Shown piece after piece: positions 23,301 to 34,788 of a stretch of 64,000 nucleotides of DNA; position 1 is the stretch's first letter, and every line of letters begins with the position of its first letter. A model generated the notes under the pieces. The model was not told the DNA's origin. It was given only the letters and a program-made list of their open reading frames with translations, and made no database searches. Made by a program: the position numbers and the translations under genes. The stretch is from positions 1 through 64,000 of the forward strand of contig JAEMBT020000002.1 of the NCBI GenBank assembly GCA_018873245.2, read 5' to 3'. This stretch comes from Archegozetes longisetosus. Lineage: Eukaryota; Arthropoda; Arachnida; Sarcoptiformes; Trhypochthoniidae.

Positions 23301-26300
23301 ATCCTATTTCTACTAATTAATATTAACATAAGCATATTGCTCGATAAACATTTACCTTCAGAGGCACAGCCCATAAATAGTGGCCCATTGAGAACAGCTA
23401 TTTAGACAAAATATAATAGAATACAAATCTTATAAGAATAACATATTCTAACTAAATCTTACCATAAACATATTAAACGAATCGACTGACATATGATTAA
23501 CAATAGATCCCACATCGATCCCAGACTGGACTGTCATCCGAAGAGTTTTTTTATAAACCAGACACTGAATTATAACAATAAATTATTCAACTTATTTAGT
23601 ATTCATCTTTCTATTCAAATTCATTTCTTAATTCAATACATTTAATGCAGTTTTCAAATGTATTCCTTCAGCAATCACTAAGTGGTTGAAATTATTAGAG
23701 AAAGTGCTTTGTAACAGAGTGGCCAATAATACGACACAAGCTATTATATAACCATTTGTCACAAATTGATGCCAGTTCAAAAAATTCATTTCTCCTGAGT
23801 CGCCTTTAGTTAAATTGTCTTGATTTAATGTTTCACTTTCATTTACGTAGTTTATTATCAAATTGATAGAGAGCGGTCCGACCAGACCAAACAGATCGGC
23901 TAAAATCTTGATCACTGCTCCGATGGCTAATGATTTTCGATATGTTATCCAATAAGCAATCCACAATTTGATTGGCGTTAAACTCTTTTTCATTCAATCA
24001 AAAGTTAATTATAACTAAGTAAAAGCTCAAATCAAAATATATTTCGATCCAGTATCGAACAGTTTGCCGCAGTTTAAACTAATCCATTGCACACAGTAAT
24101 ACTTGAATATTATAGGCTCACTTAATCCAACTACTCACTACATAAGCAATACTATTTAAATCTGGCTCAAACATATAGTTGGTTCGTTTGATCAATTTCT
24201 CAGTCCAAACTCGGCTAAACTATTCGCTACTCTATATACTTAGTTCATTTTTATTTAATTGACTAACCTGTCTATTTTTCAAACATTTTAAGAATCGCGT
24301 CAGTTGATAATCAGCAGTCTCTTCCTATGTAGTAATTAAATCAAAAAAAGTATCAATAAACTAGTTAGGCTTTTTAAACTTATAATACATGTGGAAGTGT
24401 TCCCAGATCATTCAATTCGAGCGGCTTCCTGTAACCCGATCTGAGCAAAGGAAAAAGCCAACAAAACCAAGCTTTTGAAACTAGAGAACTATAGTGCCGC
24501 CGGTATCTTAACTTAATTGGTTCAGATGAACAAGATTGTCGTTCCGTTTCGTTCGTATATTTCACACCACCGTCTATGCAATACTTCAATTTCGAGAGCT
24601 AAAATTCAGTAAAAATTCATTCATTCCTATTCAGTTAATAGAGTATCAAAATCTCCAATCAAAGTATTAAATTCAACAGAAGCTACTGAACAATTTTTAG
24701 CTATAGTTTGTCTCTTAGTCATTTGCATTCTTCCATTTGCCAAGTCAATAATTCCGGATATCAAAATTCAGATTAAGCTCAAACTTGTCAAATTACGACC
24801 TGATAATCATTAAGTATGATATTGGTTGTAATTTTTATATTCTTAAGTTTTATCAGCTTAAATCAATAGTTTCATTGTTTCTGGCTCTTTCCTCTTTTAG
24901 ATAATAATTGGTTCATCACATTCTTATTTCTAACACAAATGTTTACTTATGTAAGCATCTGTCTAAATTTAGAGCAATTTCAAAATCAGAACATATGTAA
25001 CAATAAGCGGTTAACAATTGGCTTATTATACCATGCATATAAACAATCTTTCTCCATATAGTCCTGCTTTTTACTCTATTCAAATATTTCCAGTTATGAG
25101 CAGACTTCGCATTCTTCGGTAAGCTCAAAGCTGAAAATCGGTTGGCAATCTGCACAAATCGATAGTTTTTCGGCAAATAAAAGCACTGGTTTTATCAGAC
25201 TATTTTTTCACTAGAAAGTTATTGGGCGCTCAACAATTGTTGTCAATAAAATCCTATCAAAATTTGGCATGATGACATTTTTTCAGATTCTCAAATTTCT
25301 ACTTTAACCTTTCATTTGATAGGAAGAGTAAATATCACTCAAATTTGAATTGAAATCTCAATCGTTTTGATCGGTAAATTTGATCTTCCGACAAAACTAA
25401 TTTATTCATACAACTTTCATATAATTTGGCTTTAAAAGCGGTAAAACATCATATTTTAGTACAGATTTCAAAAATCCAAGGGTTTTCGTCGATCAACAGT
25501 TTTAAAATTGATTTATCAAATCTTCAGTCAATTAAACGTCTTTTACCTCTAATCTGTCGAGTCTCTCACTAAAGAGCAAGAATCGTCAATTCTCCAAAAG
25601 AATCATATCTAGTTATAAGATAATCGAAGCTATTGTCCTTTAAAGAAATCGCAGACGTGTCAATTACAAATAGTGTATAAGACTCATCTTATTTTCAGCT
25701 ACCAAAGATAATTTCTTAATCATCTCTTGAATCTCACTTTCAATGTTTAGAATTATGAATAGACAACTTTATAATAGTATGCAGCTCTACAACACTACCG
25801 CGTAATCATTAGTGCAAAGCATTTCCAGAATCAAAATCATATTTACTAACTCAAACGACTAATAGAAAATTTAAATAAAGCCAAACTCGAATATATCTAA
25901 GCGAAGTCAATGAACAAACTTTATAAGATCAAAACTCATCTAACCTCACCTTATCTTAACTCAAATTACCTTATTGACGAAGCAAAATCAATCAAAATTC
26001 AAAATAAATTTAAACTATCAATGCAAGTTAATTTGTGCGGTCATAACGTGCTACGCTAGTAATCAATTTAAACGTTTTTTGCTCACAACACAGAGAGCAA
26101 CAACTCAAAGATGACCTAAAATAGGCTCAACACATTTTTGGACAGTTCGAAAATAATTAAATCAAGTATATTTGATTAGGTCCTTGAAGAAAATTAAACT
26201 CTCAATGTTTTAGAAGAAAAACAGCTTTTGGCTTAAAGAAAGAGTCTGAATTAATTTCATATAATTTAAATGACAGTCACTGTGCTTGAAGGACTTTTTT

Positions 26301-27375
26301 TCTAGAAAAACCAGCGCTCAAGTTCATATCAATTTTTAACACTATTCTCAGAAACTATTTTCAGAATAATTGCATTTTATGATGTAATAACTGCTAATAA
26401 ATCGATGCTTTAATAGTATGTTCATTTTTACAATCAGGACATGCTTTATCAACAGGGTTACTATGGATTAAAATAGAAGTCATTTTCAGATAATATTAAA
26501 ATAACAACACCTAAAAATCATGTTTTATTGTGTTTGTGTTATGTGATATGAATAAAAACAATAGAAACTTATTGTTTAAAACGCCTGATAAGACGTGAAT
26601 GACACTTTTCTCAAATCCTGATCCTGTACTCCTAATTGATAACTGAACCGCAGGCATTACATATTGGCTTGGCACACTACTTCTGTTGCCTAAATCTCTA
26701 ACAATAAGGGTCACATTTTAGTACAAAAGTCACTTATACAGTACTTACTCGTTTGACAATAGATGAGAATTCGCCAAATGCCAGAATCGAATAGATTAAG
26801 AATGATATAAAAGTTATATAGGTTCGCATTACCTCATAATAATTATCTCTATTATATAAACTTGTTATAACAAATTGACTTAATGACCAAAACAAACATA
26901 ACAACCAATAGATCAACAGGGTTATATTTAGTAAGTTTTTTCGCTTAACAACAATTTTTCGAATCAGTAAACCAATCGTAGCTGTGACCAAAGATGAGAT
27001 AACAGATATTAACTCGATCACTAAAATTGATTCGTATAAGCGCCAAATAAGTAATAATTCTAATATAAACACAACTTTTATTAATATGAGTCCGATAAAT
27101 ACAATTTCTATTAAAGCACAATCACAATCATTACAACAATGAGTAAATCTTTCAAAACTAGATTTATTCCAGTTATTTTGGTCGTTGAATTTGACCGATT
27201 TCAAATTCTTAATCACATCATATTTACGCACAATTAACACAAGCACAATCATTAAAAATGTAAATAAACAATTGGTTATCATAGACAACCAATCGATTGT
27301 ACAATAAGATAATAGCAGCCAATTCCTACCATTATCGGCACTGTTGTGCGAGTAATGCGAGCAAAACATTTTCAA
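14359..27375 (-). CDS. Sur: Sulfonylurea-receptor-type ABC transporter (ABCC8/9-like)
   Basis: Coding exons: 27375-26749, 24598-24389, 24324-24268, 23984-23640, 23564-23463, 23397-23356, 23192-23058, 22991-22829, 22764-22613, 21310-20528, 20007-19673, 18179-17798, 17642-17175, 17113-16771, 16707-16456, 16385-16264, 16184-15997, 14797-14359. All phases agree, giving 5145 nt and about 1714 aa. Exon 1 encodes a multi-pass TMD0, which separates SUR/long-MRP proteins from short MRPs. The L0 linker ([10 protein letters not shown]), TMD1 and NBD1 follow. NBD1 has Walker [10 protein letters not shown], signature LSGGQKQR and Walker B LVLDD. Next come an acidic, serine-rich linker and TMD2. NBD2 has Walker [10 protein letters not shown], signature LSAGQRQ and Walker B LIMDES. 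The C-terminus ends with a short polyglutamine run. SUR proteins are regulatory ABC subunits, in vertebrates of K-ATP channels. Motifs such as [14 protein letters not shown] and [11 protein letters not shown] favour Sur over other ABCCs; a multidrug MRP remains the alternative. Exon 6 is only 42 nt. Confidence 0.85.
15129..15751 (+). mobile_element. Inner hAT element nested in the outer hAT
   Basis: The ends read CACAGCCGTAGCCAG and CTGGCTACGGCGGTG and are flanked by a perfect 8-bp duplication, CTCCTCAT, at 15,121-15,128 and 15,752-15,759. It carries the 144-codon frame at 15,231-15,665, a C-terminal piece of a hAT transposase, and lacks the catalytic N-terminal part. It belongs to the same terminal-repeat family as the MITE at 29,067-29,319. 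Confidence 0.88.
15231..15665 (+). pseudogene. hAT transposase C-terminal fragment (dimerisation domain)
   Basis: The 144-codon open frame ends in a hAT C-terminal dimerisation motif: [18 protein letters not shown] near residues 85-102, followed by [14 protein letters not shown] near residues 106-119. This part is typical of the zinc-finger/TTF-type hAT transposases. The DDE catalytic residues and any BED finger are absent, because the element is internally deleted. The frame is uninterrupted and the ends share an intact TSD, so insertion is fairly recent. It runs opposite to Sur within its last intron. It might be translated if transcribed, but no transposition activity is expected. Confidence 0.85.
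19422..19484 (-). repeat. Degenerate tRNA-like segment (possible SINE head)
   Basis: On the minus strand, 'gtggctcaataa' (A-box-like) is followed about 40 bases later by 'cggttcgaatc', a good polymerase III B box. The spacing suits a tRNA or tRNA-derived SINE head. The stems do not pair convincingly and no CCA-ready acceptor is visible, so this is not a functional tRNA. It lies in the Sur intron 18,180-19,672. Confidence 0.4.
21940..22472. mobile_element. MITE in a Sur intron, TA target site
   Basis: The inverted ends are CAGGGTACGAAGTAATG at 21,940 and its near complement, around 'cattatttcgtgccc', ending at 22,472, followed by C-rich/G-rich subterminal tracts ('tttacccctcc' and 'gagggggacaaa'). 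TA flanks both ends, consistent with a Tc1/mariner-type integration. It is about 533 bp with no coding capacity and lies within the intron 21,311-22,612. Confidence 0.7.
24599..26748 (-). other. Large first intron of Sur
   Basis: Exon 1 ends at a consensus GTAAGT (26,743-26,748) after the peptide FSSIVKR. The next exon begins after TTTTAG at 24,599 in the same phase. In SUR proteins TMD0 is followed closely by the L0 segment, so no extra exon is needed. The open frames here, such as 24,943-25,176, do not resemble ABCC sequence. I see no repeats of note. Confidence 0.5.
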
Positions 27376-30225
27376 GTTTCAAAGTTCAAAACAAACTTAT
27401 TTCAGATCAAAAGTTTCAATATTGTCTTATTATAATAAATAAATATCTTATTAATAGATCCTTATCAGCAATTATTCGACAGACAACATTTTTATCAACA
27501 TTAAAATGCATATTCACTATATTGACAGCCTTTCTCAAAGCATGTCATAATGAACAATGTGTTCATTGAGACCAACTCGAAGAATGACAACTCGAATCTA
27601 TCTGACTCCCTTCAATATGCATTCACTCTCACTTTGGATCAGTGACGAAACAAGAGTCGGATCTGGTTTGCTGTTTGGCTTGTATCGCATTCCTTAGATA
27701 CTAAAAGGCACTCCTACTTAACAAACTTATTATGAAAGTAGTTTAACAATAATATTATCGTACACAACAATTATTATGGCATAGACAGCATTAACTCAAT
27801 TCTCATTCTTATAAACTAATTTATAGACAGTAACTTATAGTACTTTGTTCAACATTATAAAAAGTCTCATTTTCTAAACCAATTGCTGACATATTTTCAA
27901 CAAAATTATTGTTCAAGTTTCATACATGTGATTAACTCTGTTAAAACACACTCAACTCGACACCGCCCTATTTTACACTTAGTTATAAAATAGTTATAAA
28001 TTTACTAAATAAGTCAGCCAGCAAATTATTCTCTTAAAATATTGCAATAAATAACTTATTTAATAAGAATTTTTCGTTAACATTCTAAACAAATAATCCA
28101 ATAAAATGATCCATATAATTACAAGTATTACACCAAAATTATACGTTTGTTCAACACAAACATAACCCATTCCCCATGATTAGAAGTGATCATAAATAAA
28201 CAATCCTCTTTGGGAAACTCAAATCACTCAGACGACACGAGCAAAAGTTTTTCTTAATCCCGAAATAACTAGTCAAATCAAGAATCAAATTTAATTAGCT
28301 AATCATTTTTCAATATTTTCATCAAGTAATTAAGCGACACTTTTATCTCATAACAAGTTTTAAAAGATCCAATTTCGCATTCATAATCCAGTTCAGATTT
28401 CATATACAATTCTGAATCAACTGATAAACCAGTCCTAACTAATCAATTCAGTTTCCAGGTTATTCGCTCGATTTTCGGACCCACTCTTTTTAGTTTATCA
28501 CATTTATAGACAAAATAGTTATTCGCAGACAATAAACACTATAACGTAAGATTCTTTTAGTTTAAACGCTTTTATTCATTTACTAGAATTCAATAGTTCT
28601 ACCAGTTTCTTGACTTTTGGCCACTCTTTCAAATCATATCGTGTTTTACTAGTTTGTTCTGATTTCAATTTCTAACCATTTTTTAGTCTACAACATGTTC
28701 TGTCATTTACTTATATCAAATATCAAATAAATTATTATTTCATATCTTTGTTAAAAAAAAAACATTTTTCAAGTGAGAAGATAACATGCCAGAATGTATT
28801 AATTCATGCTAAACTTCATCCTGCAAGATAAGTCATACATACTCTATTATACTACATATGACCTATTCCTCAAATTCAAACCTATTCTCATCGGTAAACA
28901 GTTTGCAAATAATCGATCTTCACTAAAAACTGACAGATTGTCCAAAAACTGTCATAAAACATTGGACTTTAAGTCGGACCAAATAAATAACTCATTTTAG
29001 AATCATTCAAATTTGATGCGAATATTAAATTTTTGTCACTCCTCAAAACAATAGTTTACTTGTCATCAGTGCCGTAGCCAGCATTTTTAGTTTGGGGCTA
29101 AAAGTTTACAATTAAATGCTCTGACTTGTCGGCAAAAACGCGTATTCGCATTCAAATTTTCGTTCATTTTTTTCATATCCTTGATTAATGTTTAACGATA
29201 AGCAATCGATGAATACATCAAAGTTTTTTGTCACATGTTTAATTATAGACTTACACTTGAGTTTTAAAAAAATCTTTGGGGGACTATAGTCCCTCTAGAC
29301 TCTGCTGGCTACGGCTGTGCTTATCATTCAGTCAGGTTATCGTATTTATTTTATGGCGCTTAGTTATAGACTCGTGCCAACTAAAACATTCTATTTATCC
29401 AAAAAACAGTAACTCATATATTCCTCACTATCAATAATTTTATTTGTCAATAGTATCTAATTTTGAAACAAAATAATTGATATGATATGATCGATAATTG
29501 TTAACTCATTATAAATAGATTTTCATAAATATTGCCATGAAAACGATTCAAATCATTACCTAAGGCTGTACTTATCTGCACAAAACATCTGATGCCACAA
29601 ACAGTACAATTTTTAAGCTAATTAATCATACATTTTATTTTTATCAGCTAATCCTTATAATCATATGAAAAAGCTTCATCTAAAACATATCAGTCGAACG
29701 ATGATCAAACGTGCCCCTGCCAATGAGCATCGCATTCAATTAATCACTCAATTTTAGGTAACATAAGCAATCTTATATATTTGCTGATTAATTTGATGCA
29801 AAATCACTATAACCTTCTATTAGATTCAAAAACACTTTTTATCTCGTTTTACAACTTATTTACAAACTGTCAAATTGATCAGTTCAATACTTTGTCAAAA
29901 AAATCTTTTCAGTCCAATTCAAGGCTATAGTGATTTTTGCATCTAATTAACCATTAAATAACTAGTATTGTCTGTCATCTAAATTTCGTGATAAACAGTT
30001 AAAAGCGATGTGCATTAGCAGAAGTAAGTTCAATCATTGTTTGATTAACATTAACAAATTCAAGCTACAGTTCGGTTCAGTATAAATTCTAAATTCACTT
30101 CAATGTAAAAATAATTTAATACATATTTTTTAAAACCAGTCAATCAACAGAAAAGTCTATTTCCAAAGCAATTATTGTAAATTTGTCTAAATTTCGAGTA
30201 CGATTTATTTAATCAGTAGACATAT
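27376..30225. other. Intergenic region between Sur and the BRI3-like gene
   Basis: No gene is recognised apart from the MITE at 29,067-29,319. It should contain the Sur promoter, just above 27,375, and the 3' flank of the BRI3-like gene. No convincing TATA box or CpG-rich block stands out. The sequence is uniformly AT-rich. Confidence 0.5.
29067..29319. mobile_element. Short hAT MITE
   Basis: The ends read CAGTGCCGTAGCCAGCA and its near complement ending GGCTACGGCTGTG. The flanking 8-mers are CTTGTCAT and CTTATCAT, seven of eight identical, as expected for an ageing target duplication. Subterminal sequences ('agtttggggctaaaa' and 'gggggactatagtccc') match those of the inner hAT at 15,129-15,751. 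This is therefore a 253-bp non-autonomous relative of that element. Confidence 0.82.
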
Positions 30226-30903
30226 TTAGCTATAAGTGGCCCCACAATTATTGCAACGTCTAAAAAATAAAAATGTACCAATCCTCAATAATGTTTTATA
30301 CTGATTATGTCATATACCCTACCGTTCTCTCATAGCCCAACAGCACAACAGTCCGATCGGGAAGAAAACAATAGCACAAATGATTCCGCACAATGTAAAA
30401 TCATCTGACATTATTCCCACCTATTATTAACAAATTAAACATCAATTTATAAGTTATTTATCCAAATGATCATAAATAATAATTTAGACGGATCTTAAAT
30501 AATTATGAAAAAATCCTAATTCATTCAGTAGTTTTAGTTTGTTTCATTATATCTTAGCAATAATTCCATAACTAAAGTGTTGACATACCCGACAAGCGGG
30601 ACACTGGCCAACAACCACAGCAACCGAAGCCGGCTGTTGAACTACAACCTGTGGAGGATAAATTGTGGCCACGTGTGGCTCATGATGATGGTGATGATGA
30701 TGATGATCATTGTGGTGGTGGTGATGTTCTATAATAAACAATCAATTTAATTGAAATATATGTGAAAATTCAGCCTTCTTTTTCATTCAAATACATATAA
30801 CAGTTTTTCATAATTAACAACTTATTTCTTTAGCAAAATCTCTTATTCTGTGATTTAGTACAAGGTTTGACATGAAAAAAAACTCAAACTTACGATAATC
30901 CAT
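30226..30903 (-). CDS. BRI3 (brain protein I3)-like small membrane protein, His-rich N-terminus
   Basis: There are four coding exons: 30903-30894 (10 nt), 30728-30589, 30420-30323 and 30259-30226, all with GT-AG borders and consistent phases, 93 aa. The N-terminus begins MDYQ and then has 13 histidines within 15 residues, followed by EPH and a V/Q/P-rich segment. The C-terminal half is the diagnostic BRI3 domain: CPACRVG, then DDFTLCGIICAI, a hydrophobic stretch FFPIGLLCC, AMRER and RCNNCGATYS at the very end. CPxC and CxxC probably bind zinc on both sides of a membrane-embedded loop. BRI3 proteins are small, mostly lysosomal/endosomal membrane proteins of unclear biochemical role. A poly(A) hexamer AATAAA lies at 30,204-30,209, about 17 bases past the stop. 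The first coding exon, ending after the first base of codon 4, was chosen because only it supplies a start codon in phase with a GTAAGT donor. Confidence 0.88.
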
Positions 30904-31075
30904 AGCGATCAAAGTAAAATTGAATTAAACTCAATTTTTAGGTTCCAATAGTCAACCAAATAACTAATTAGCCAATAAATCGAGAAATACGCCTCTAGAA
31001 ATTCTGATTCAACATTATATACTGTTCTATCAGAAAGTCATAATCATATTTATATATCAAACTTACAAGGTACAC

Positions 31076-31765
31076 TCATGAAGTGCCGGATAGGTTTTGG
31101 GGAAATGTATATATTTTTGAAAAGTACTCGTCGAGACAAGTTCAACGGTATATATCATTGCCGCCCGAGACGAAGTCAAAGGTCAAAAATCGGGGGGCCC
31201 AACTTTGGGCAAAATTCAGAATTTGACTGTGTGCGGATAACTTGAGTTAAAGCCAAAACACTGATATATTTGAAATCTACTCATGATGCTAAATCGAATG
31301 ATACCCAACATGACTAGGTTCAGACCATTCCTGTTAATTAAACATTTGATAACTTCATTCATCGTTCAGACTTCTTTCACAACGCAATGCTTTCTCCAAA
31401 CGGCGTTTTTACTCAATTAATAGCCCTTTTAAGGGCTAGATACGGTGACCCTTCTTCGGGGTCCGAGAACCTGGCCAATGGGTGCTGGGAGTTCCCATTC
31501 GGGGATAGTCCGCACCGGGTCATGTTTGGTATCATTCGATTCAGCATCATGAGTAGATTTCAAATATATCAATTTTTTGGCTTTAACTCAAGTTATCCGC
31601 ACACAAACAGTCAAATTCTGAATCTTGCCCAAAGTTGGGCCCCCCGATTTTTGACCTTTGACCTCGTCTCGGGCGGCAATGATATATACCGTTGAACTTG
31701 TCTCGACGAGCACTTTTCAAAAATATATACATTTCCCCAAAACCGATCCGACACTTCGTGAGTTT
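31076..31765. mobile_element. Long-inverted-repeat MITE, arms about 240 bp
   Basis: The left arm, 31,076-31,315, and right arm, 31,518-31,765, are highly similar in reverse complement: 'ggttttggggaaatgtata' against 'tatacatttccccaaaacc', and 'cttgagttaaagccaaaa' against 'ttttggctttaactcaag'. The spacer of about 200 bp is GC-richer ('gacccttcttcggggtccga' is itself a hairpin). The open frames crossing it are by-products. It contains the motif 'tgacctttgacctcgtctcg', similar in style to the arms at 4618-6720. Confidence 0.8.
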
Positions 31766-32724
31766 CCTGTTAGACAAACTTTTAACAATCTATTGCTCCA
31801 AATAATGGTCTGATTGCATATTACTAGTGTAAGTACCCACCTACTATCATATCTTTCTGATTACAGATCACTAGATCAATAGAGAAATACAAATAATATC
31901 ATTTATAGCGAGTTTCAATTATGAGTACGAGTTTCATTTATGAATAGATGCAAAAATATGCACTCAATTTGATTAATCATTTGACTATAAGTTCAATTTT
32001 AACCACGATTTCGGTTAAAATAGGCGCAATCAATTTCTACTCTTTTCGTCCTGAAGCAAACTTCAATCTTTCAATACAAGTAATAAGATGTAAATTAATA
32101 AAAATTAACTATATGATTTTAGGTACAATAAAAGCTAAGCAAATTTAAAAGTATGCTTCTGAATAGGTATACTTTTCCTCTCATTTTATACTTTACTACT
32201 GGTTTGCATTTAATTCATTGTCAGATAATGAATCACTATCATTTTTATAAATCATCAGATAAAACACAATTCAATAGAGTACAAATTCAAGTAATTTCAA
32301 TGTAAACCAATTTTCTAAAATCAACATTAATGCTAATTCGCCGACTAGCAAATTATTTTAACTAATACAATATCTATATGATTAAAGGAGTTAGTAGAAA
32401 AGTAGCCCTTTCGAAAGCTCGAAAAATTTAAAAGGCTTATAGAAAAGTCTAACAAAAAGCTTAAATCATTAGAACCAAAAGAATTTAGCCCATAAGTGCT
32501 CATCTGGCCCTCGATTTGAGATCATTTTCCGATATGGCATGACATAAACTGATCAAATTTATATATATATATATATATATATTTGTTTATATATAATATC
32601 GTAGTATCCGAGAGTTTGGTCGTAGTGGCTGCTTGCACCGAAACAATATTTAACAATTTTCGACCGAACTGAAAGATAAAATAACGCATCTAGCATACCG
32701 CTTGAAAGGTGTAAACGAGCGTAG
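31766..32724. repeat. Gene-free stretch with (AT)n microsatellite at 32,560-32,582
   Basis: No gene is seen. A pure AT dinucleotide run of about 11 units lies at 32,560-32,582. The rest is AT-rich intergenic sequence between two foldback-type elements. Confidence 0.6.
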
Positions 32725-33410
32725 TACGACTTTTGAGCGCAAGCTTTTGAGCGCACGACTTTTGAGCGCAATACCTTTTCAGCGCAGGACTTTTGAGCAC
32801 ACGACTTTTGAGCGCGATTACTTATTCAGAGATATCTAACTTTTTATTAACTTTTCTTTCAGTCTATGATTTTCATGTAATAATATATCATTTACGAAAG
32901 TAGTTTGAAATAATATCTCATAATTCAATTTCCAGGTTTGGCTTGGGTTACAACTTGGTAAAGCCAGGTTTACCCATTTTCGAGGGGGTTAGGTCTCGGT
33001 GGCCAGAAGTGGTCAGGTTCGGGTTGGAAGTAGTCAAGTGTGGTACTAAAATGTTCAGCTCGACGAACTGAATCCAATGTTGTATCACACTTGGAGGTAG
33101 GGGGTCGGGAAACCCCTTAGACCCATTAGCCCGGATTTACCCCTTTAAACTTGAAATTTTCAGTTATTTTAGTTTTTAAAAATAATTAAAACGTATTTCT
33201 GTTCATATTATTTCCACTAATTTTATCGAAGAATCAAAATTTTTTTAAAGGAAACCATTAACTTGAATTATAACTGCAATTCTATAATTAACTTTCAACT
33301 TGAAAATAAACTTTTACCTAAAAAAATATATTTTGCTCGAAAGAGTCTTGAATTAGAACATAGTTGCGCTGAAAAGTCGTGCGCTCAAAATGTTGCGCTC
33401 AAAAGTCGTG
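32725..33410. mobile_element. Foldback element FB2 with GACTTTTGAGCGCA minisatellite ends
   Basis: The left end (32,725-32,816) carries about six tandem units of GACTTTTGAGCGCA type, about 14-16 bp each. The right end (33,363-33,410) carries about three units in reverse complement (TGCGCTCAAAAGTC). The interior of about 550 bp includes a GC-richer block with 'ttcagctcgacgaactgaa', a short palindrome, and 'ccatttcgaggggg'-like text near 32,980. There is no transposase. The architecture is like FB1. Confidence 0.75.
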
Positions 33411-33946
33411 GAACCATAAACGAGGCGGATGCAATTGAACATAATTATAAACGTTATATTAAAGTATAAAAGACATATTGATGAAAAAGTAATTTGAATA
33501 TATATTAGAAATATTTTAGAATATTTCATAAATAAATCATATTAGAAACTAAGTTACCTAACCTAATCTAACTTAAATTTTAATAAATCACGTTAAATTC
33601 CATAAATAACTTAGAAAAAACTTATTTTAGCTTTTCCAATTTAACTCTCCACAATATTAATGAATTCCAATTATTTTATATTATTATACTCAGCTTGACA
33701 TATTCTTTCTATTGATATGCTATTTGCCTGAATCGATCTTGAAACTTAGTCAAAAGTATGAAGAAACCCTTAAAAAAATAACTACCCGCCATGGCTTGAC
33801 CCTTGGGTGCCTCGACATAATTTTATCATTTCTGGATGTATCTCGGTATATACTTTAAGAATATGTATCAGAACCGCAAGATCCAGTGGGGCAAATTTAC
33901 ATAAAGGAGGAACACCATTCTTTAGTCATTGCAATCAACTTGTTAC
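33411..33946. other. Gene-free stretch
   Basis: AT-rich intergenic sequence. Near 33,555 there is a short 'acctaacctaatctaactt' run resembling degenerate CCTAA repeats. I see nothing else. Confidence 0.5.
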
Positions 33947-34788
33947 TAAGGCTTAAACTTTTAGCATAAGAATTTTAGTAAACTTGCACTTTTTGCAAAA
34001 TTTACCATATTTTCATTGAAATTTAGCATACTTCGCTTACGAAATGTTCATTCTTTACTATATTTTATTTCAAACTGATATCAATACAATTGAAAATCAA
34101 AATTGAAATAATGATTACCTGAATTAAACATTCGGATGTTTAAATCTATAACTTATATTAAAACATAAAATAGACTCAAACCTCCGAAAACCATTAACAC
34201 AATTAGTAACTGAATTAAGTGTTGAATTATTTCTTCAATTCTTTCAATTGATCAGCTCTTAATTTGATGTTTAGGTTTTATCTTTCATTGATTTCTCTTT
34301 TGCCTCAATTTTTGTTTCGTTTCGCTTCTCCACTTTTCCATTCATTTCTTAAAACTTCTTCTCTCTAAAGATCACGAAGAAGTGAGCGAATTATCATTTA
34401 AATCAATTAAAACTTCAGACATTTACATTGTAATTAATAGCAAACAATTGGTTATACAAATGTATTAATACCTTTTACAGAATTATTCTATAGATATCTG
34501 TTTTCAGTTAGAAGTACAGTTTTTGGTTTGTTTTATAAGCTAATTTACATAATAGTTTCTATTATCGTCTTAATTTGTTGCTCAATCTTTCAAAATAATG
34601 TTTGCCAATGCTCTACGTAATTATCTCCTTACACATTCAACAGATAATTTAGCATATCAACCTATTGGAATAAAGTTTAGCATTATTGCTTAAATTTCAA
34701 AAATTTGAATTTTTTGCTCAATTTTTAAAATTTTCTTTTTAGCACTTTTTAGCTTACGCGGTCAAATATGCTGAAAGTTTAAGCCTTA
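33947..34788. mobile_element. MITE with TAAGGCTTAAACTTT ends
   Basis: The sequence 'taaggcttaaacttttagca' at 33,947 is matched in reverse complement by 'tgctgaaagtttaagcctta' ending at 34,788, 21 of 22 positions over the inverted ends. TA is present at both outer borders, compatible with Tc1/mariner-type target choice. The 842-bp interior is AT-rich and non-coding, with loosely repeated 'tttagcat' and 'caaaaattt' words. Confidence 0.6.

Noticed and set aside
24943-25176. 77-aa minus-strand frame in the first Sur intron as a possible extra exon
   Set aside because: Joining exon 1 directly to exon 2 keeps phase and fits the short TMD0-to-L0 spacing of SUR proteins. The peptide has no ABCC similarity.
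31387-31777. Open frames of 102 and 64 aa around 31.4-31.8 kb
   Set aside because: They run through the loop and arm of the long-inverted-repeat MITE and share no similarity with proteins.
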